This document shows, one piece after another, positions 13,317-16,909 of a DNA stretch of 16,909 nucleotides (positions are counted from its first letter, which is position 1; each line of letters starts with the position of its first letter). The notes under the pieces were generated by a model that saw only the letters and a list, made by a program, of their open reading frames with translations, was not told the DNA's origin and did no database searches. This DNA is from an uncultured Clostridia bacterium. Lineage in GTDB: Bacteria; Bacillota; Clostridia; Peptostreptococcales; Anaerovoracaceae. The position numbers and the translations under genes are program-made. Location of the stretch: positions 1 to 16,909 of the forward strand of contig CALLHZ010000093.1 of NCBI GenBank assembly GCA_938009115.1, in the 5' to 3' direction.

Positions 13317-15377
13317 TTAGCTTTGAGCCCGGACTACGCCGATTGCCTGGATCTGTATGTTGGAATCGATTTCGCTGAACGACAAGACGGCCAGGTTGGG
13401 TAAAAACGGATCGATCAGCTTTTTGAAATAGATACGCACGATAGGAGAAGTGAGCATGACCGGCTGATGGATCAATTCTTTGACCTTTTCGATCTGCTCA
13501 GTCATGCTTTCCACGATGTTTTGCACAACGGGCGGCTCAATCGCCAGATAGGTTCCGTGTTCGCTCCGCTTGATGGAGTTCAGTATCGTGTTTTCCACAT
13601 CCTGATCCAGCGTGATGACCTTGATGCTGCTGCCGTCCGTATACTTCCGTGTAATCGTCCGCTTCAGCTGCTGTCTCACATACTCGGTCAGCATGTCGGT
13701 ATCTTTCATATTTCCGCCGTAATCGCCAAGGGTCTGGAGTATACTCTCCATATCCCGAACCGGAATGCCTTCCCGCAGGAGGTTGGTCAATATTTTCTGA
13801 AAGTCGGAAACACTCACGATCCCCGGGATCACATCCTCCACGATGGCCTTGTTTCGCTTGGCGGTATTTTGGAGAAGGTCCTGAATATCCTGCCTGCTGA
13901 TCAGCTCGTGGATATGCTTTTTGATCACTTCAGACATGTGGGTCACCATCACCGAGAGCGGGTCGATCACAGTGTATCCGTAGATTTCGGCTTTTTCGCA
14001 TTCGCTTTCGCGGATCCATTTGCCCGGTATTTCGTATGCAGGCTCCACGGTATCGATCCCGTCCAGGGGTCCTGTCGTATTGCCTGGATCCAAAGCCAAA
14101 TGATGGTCGACCAGAACCTCTCCCTTGGCGACCTCTTCGCCCTTGATTTTGATCAGATACTGGTTCGGATTGATCATGCCGTTGTCCCGCAGCCTGACCG
14201 TGGGGATCACAACACCCATGTCCAGCGCATACTGCTTGCGGAAGATCACGATCCTGTCGATAAAGCTTCCGCCGCTGTTCTCATCGACCAGAGGAAGGAG
14301 GGAGTAGCCAAACTCCATTTCGATCGGATCCACACCAAGAAGACTGTAGACATTTTCAACATTTCTGTAAAACCCCACCTCGTCCCGGGTCTTCTGGATC
14401 ATTTCCTGCAGCTCTTCCTCTTCCGCTTCCGCCTTTTTAACACGAGCTGCTTTCATCAGCATGGCGCCAAGAACGATCAAGGCTATGCCGATCGCAATGA
14501 TCTGGGGATAAGGCACCCCGGGAATCAAAACCAGGGTCAGAACCGACGCCCCGGACAGGACCAGCACATTGGGCTGAGAAAGGAACTGCTTTTTCACATC
14601 CTCGTTCAGATTTCCTTCCGAGGCCGCCCGGGTGACGATCATGCCTGTCGCCGTGGAAATCATCAAGGCCGGAACCTGGCTGACGAGACCGTCTCCGACC
14701 GTAGCGATCGAATACACAGACAGGACTTCGCTGAAGGCCATCGTGCCTTGCACCATGCCGATCACGGATCCGGCAACAAGATTGATGGCCGTGATGATGA
14801 CCGCCACAATCGCATCGCCCTTGACCAGCTTGGTCGCGCCGTCCATGGCCCCGTAAAATTCTGCGCCCCTTTGAATGGCGACCCTGCGGGCCTTGGCTTC
14901 CTCCTCGCTGATGATGCCGGAGCTGAGGTCTGCGTCGATGGCCATCTGCTTGCCGGGCATGGCATCCAGGGTAAACCGGGCGGATACTTCGGCGATCCGC
15001 TCGGCGCCCTTGGTGATGACCACAAACTGCACGATGAGGATGATGATGAACACGATGAATCCGACGATGGGATTGCCGCCAAGAACAAAGTGCCCGAAGG
15101 TCTCGATCACTTTCCCGGCCTGCCCCCCATTGGAGAGGATGAGCCGCGTCGAAGAGATATTCAGGGCCAGGCGCAACAAGGTCGTGATCAAGAGCATGGA
15201 GGGGAATATTGAAAACTCCAAGGGCCCGCTGATAAACATGGTGGTGAGCAGGATGATCAGGGATATGGCTATGCTCAAGATGAACATAAAATCCAACAGA
15301 AATGTAGGCAGCGGAATAATGATCAGCGCAATGACCACGATCACGAATACTACGGTGATGTTTTGCATAAATTTCAT
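13317..15377 (-). CDS. flhA: Flagellar biosynthesis protein FlhA
   Basis: Large export-gate protein of the flagellar type III secretion system; it forms a cytoplasmic ring that docks chaperone-substrate complexes and uses the proton motive force. The 686 residues match family length. The N-terminal half carries about eight membrane segments (7-310). The FHIPEP family signature RIAEVSARFTLDAMPGKQM is at 127-145, followed by a MAIDADL block. A charged linker at about 312-335 leads to the cytoplasmic domain with FGYSLLPLVDE, LRDNGMINPNQY and VLVDHHLALDPG. The ATG overlaps the flhB stop by four bases (ATGA); a second ATG lies three codons in. It is directly followed by fliA, not by flhF. Confidence 0.97.
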   Translation of the reverse strand: MKFMQNITVVFVIVVIALIIIPLPTFLLDFMFILSIAISLIILLTTMFISGPLEFSIFPSMLLITTLLRLALNISSTRLILSNGGQAGKVIETFGHFVLGGNPIVGFIVFIIILIVQFVVITKGAERIAEVSARFTLDAMPGKQMAIDADLSSGIISEEEAKARRVAIQRGAEFYGAMDGATKLVKGDAIVAVIITAINLVAGSVIGMVQGTMAFSEVLSVYSIATVGDGLVSQVPALMISTATGMIVTRAASEGNLNEDVKKQFLSQPNVLVLSGASVLTLVLIPGVPYPQIIAIGIALIVLGAMLMKAARVKKAEAEEEELQEMIQKTRDEVGFYRNVENVYSLLGVDPIEMEFGYSLLPLVDENSGGSFIDRIVIFRKQYALDMGVVIPTVRLRDNGMINPNQYLIKIKGEEVAKGEVLVDHHLALDPGNTTGPLDGIDTVEPAYEIPGKWIRESECEKAEIYGYTVIDPLSVMVTHMSEVIKKHIHELISRQDIQDLLQNTAKRNKAIVEDVIPGIVSVSDFQKILTNLLREGIPVRDMESILQTLGDYGGNMKDTDMLTEYVRQQLKRTITRKYTDGSSIKVITLDQDVENTILNSIKRSEHGTYLAIEPPVVQNIVESMTEQIEKVKELIHQPVMLTSPIVRIYFKKLIDPFLPNLAVLSFSEIDSNIQIQAIGVVRAQS

Positions 15378-16444
15378 AGCGAACCCTGCTCCTTTCCTTT
15401 GTTTTTGTAGACCCAGGCCATCAGCTCGGCAGCGGCCTGGTACAGTTCAGCCGGGATGTAGCCGTTGACCTCCACAGATTCGTAAAGGCTTCTGGCCAGC
15501 GGCTTGTTTTCAGTGATCAGGACGCCGCTCTTCTCGGCGGCCTCAATGATACGCCTAGCCATGTGATCCTGCCCTTTGGCCAAAACGATGGGCGCAGGAT
15601 CCTTATCGATATCATACTTCAGGGCAACGGCAAAATGCGTCGGGTTCCGGACGACAACATCGGCAAAAGGCACTTGCTGGATCATCCGGTTCATGCTCAT
15701 CCGCTGCTGCCGTTCCCGGATCTTTCCCTTGATCAGCGGATCGCCCTCGGTCATTTTGTACTCGTCCTTGACTTCCTGCCTACTCATCCTCAGCTTCTTT
15801 TCGTAGTCATACTTCTGATACGCAAAATCGAGAACGGCGACGCCCACAAAGAAGAGGCAAATCTTATAAACCAGGGCCAGCACCCTCTCCTTCAGAAACA
15901 AGATGTTTTCTTCGAGCCCCGCGCTGAGGGAATCGGGGATCAGGAACAATACTTCCGTAATGCTCGTATAGATAACGAACAAGATCACGATCACCTTGAG
16001 GAGCGACTTCACCAGCTGGACTGCGGCGCTTAGAGACATCATTTTCTTCAATCCGCTGAGCAGACTGATCCTGCTGTATTTGAATTTGAGAAGATCGCCT
16101 GAAAACAGAAAGCGCGTCTGCGCGCCGGTCACAGCGAAAAGTGTGAAACCAACGACGATCATGATCGGTGCTGCGGAGATGAAGTATACCGCCATCGTTT
16201 CCCGCATGATCTGCAGGACGGTTTCCGTATTCAGGGCATAAAGATTTGCCGCCCGGTCAAGCTGGCTGCCGTAGAAATGCTCCACTTGGCCGGCAATAAA
16301 CCCGCTCAGCTGCACGATCAGAAAAAATCCGATCACCAGCATGATCACGCTGACAACATCTTTGCTTTGAAAAGCGTTGCCCTTTTTGCGCTCGTCCTTT
16401 CTTTTTTTCGGGGTGGCTTTTTCTGTCCTGTTCGATTCTGCCAC
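15374..16444 (-). CDS. flhB: Flagellar biosynthesis protein FlhB
   Basis: Export-gate protein and substrate-specificity switch of the flagellar secretion system. The 356 residues have the polar N terminus (ESNRTEKATPKKRKDERKKG), four membrane segments (about 31-50, 85-108, 146-168, 187-208) and the cytoplasmic domain. That domain contains the autocleavage site N267-P268-T269-H270 (VVVRNPTHFAVAL) and the downstream VLITENKPLARSLYE block. The start is GTG at 16444 with GGAGG seven bases upstream. It lies 34 bp after fliR and its stop overlaps the flhA start. FliR and FlhB are not fused here, unlike in some Clostridia. Confidence 0.97.
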   Translation of the reverse strand: MAESNRTEKATPKKRKDERKKGNAFQSKDVVSVIMLVIGFFLIVQLSGFIAGQVEHFYGSQLDRAANLYALNTETVLQIMRETMAVYFISAAPIMIVVGFTLFAVTGAQTRFLFSGDLLKFKYSRISLLSGLKKMMSLSAAVQLVKSLLKVIVILFVIYTSITEVLFLIPDSLSAGLEENILFLKERVLALVYKICLFFVGVAVLDFAYQKYDYEKKLRMSRQEVKDEYKMTEGDPLIKGKIRERQQRMSMNRMIQQVPFADVVVRNPTHFAVALKYDIDKDPAPIVLAKGQDHMARRIIEAAEKSGVLITENKPLARSLYESVEVNGYIPAELYQAAAELMAWVYKNKGKEQGSL

Positions 16445-16478
16445 GGATTATCCTCCCGGGATCTGATCCTTCTTCACT

Positions 16479-16909
16479 CTATATCAATAGAAGAATCTCT
16501 TCGAGCCGTCCCAGCATCAGCAGGTTCAGCTTGCCCATATACTTCACCAGCACCGGGATCAGGGTCAGGATCACAACGATTCCGATCCCGATCTTCAGTT
16601 GTAGATTCACGACAAAGACATTGATGTTCGGGACCACGCGCATCAGGATCCCCACAGCCACCTCTGCGATCATCTCCACGATGATCATAGGCAGCGCCAG
16701 CTGCACGGCATAAACCAGGATGTATCCAAACAGCAAGGTCATATGCATGCCGACCTCCCTGCCGACCGCCACGAATCCCATGGGTACGACCTGAAAGGAT
16801 TGGACCGCTATAGCCAGAAGATTCATGTGGCTGTCCGAGATAAAGAACAGCATCGTATACATCAGAGTCAGCAGGCTCCCGTGAACAGAGATCTGGGAAT
16901 TGCTGGTGG
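16479..16909 (-). CDS. fliR: Flagellar biosynthesis protein FliR, C-terminal part
   Basis: Membrane component of the flagellar export gate; only the last 143 codons or so are in the window, and the frame stays open through the right edge. The visible part has three to four hydrophobic segments and the FliR signature: an FFISDSHMNLLAIAVQSFQ block followed by VVPMG, then the PMIIVEMIAEVAVGILMRVV region with VNLQLKIGIGIVVI, and a short tail ending in a TAG stop. The reading continues upstream of the Met at 16862 (SNSQISVHGSLLTL before it), so that Met is internal rather than the start. It precedes flhB, the normal fliR-flhB-flhA order. Confidence 0.93.
   Translation of the reverse strand, partial: TSNSQISVHGSLLTLMYTMLFFISDSHMNLLAIAVQSFQVVPMGFVAVGREVGMHMTLLFGYILVYAVQLALPMIIVEMIAEVAVGILMRVVPNINVFVVNLQLKIGIGIVVILTLIPVLVKYMGKLNLLMLGRLEEILLLI

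Noticed and set aside
13467..15212. 581-codon open frame on the plus strand opposite flhA
   Set aside because: It lies wholly antisense to an unmistakable flhA, is rich in His/Asp/Gln as expected from reading coding DNA backwards, and has no recognisable domain.
16479..16862. A short 127-residue gene starting at the Met at 16862
   Set aside because: The frame stays open to the window edge and the FliR match continues upstream, so this Met is internal to fliR.

Overview
The window looks like a motile, moderately GC-rich Firmicute, most likely of class Clostridia. The grounds are AGGAGG-type ribosome sites, frequent GTG/TTG starts, a CheC/CheD adaptation pair, a FliA/SigD-type sigma factor inside the flagellar operon, FapA (DUF342), a DnaE-type polymerase, and sigma-28 promoters of the Bacillus/Clostridium form. 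No rRNA, tRNA, CRISPR array, insertion sequence or integrase was seen.

Left edge (1-2230): the 5' part of dnaE (PHP domain) runs leftward off the window. Divergent from it, across a 120-bp spacer with a promoter-like element facing each way, is a two-gene rightward unit: an unrecognised single-pass membrane protein, overlapping by 4 bp (ATGA) an acyl-ACP thioesterase-family protein that lacks a key active-site Asn. This unit meets cheW tail to tail at a perfect 38-bp palindromic terminator that appears to serve both strands.

Centre (2235-6027): cheW and a 1015-residue poly-HAMP methyl-accepting chemotaxis protein (MCP), both leftward. The MCP gene has a perfect match to the sigma-28 promoter (TAAA-N15-GCCGATAT), and cheW has a near match. 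The MCP promoter lies just after a strong terminator that closes the large operon upstream.

Right part (6055-16909): one tightly packed leftward operon. In transcription order it is fliR (partial), flhB, flhA, fliA, flgF-like, flgG-like, fapA, a Soj-type parA, a comFB-domain gene, cheC, cheD, cheB. Genes are separated by 1-34 bp or overlap. The early genes make the flagellar export gate (FliR, FlhB, FlhA) and rod proteins (FlgF/FlgG). fliA encodes the sigma factor that should read the MCP and cheW promoters in this same window. The last genes adjust receptor adaptation and CheY-P level (CheC phosphatase, CheD deamidase, CheB methylesterase/deamidase).

The part most worth a second look is the fapA-parA-comFB block. 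flhA is followed directly by fliA, so the usual flhF-flhG pair is absent here. Instead there is a Soj/ParA ATPase, one base from a ComFB-domain protein with a long charged N-terminal extension and a Lys-rich N terminus, directly ahead of cheC. This could be a ParA-plus-adaptor positioning or signalling module for chemotaxis or flagella, possibly tied to cyclic dinucleotides. That reading is inference. cheA, cheR and cheY are not in the window.
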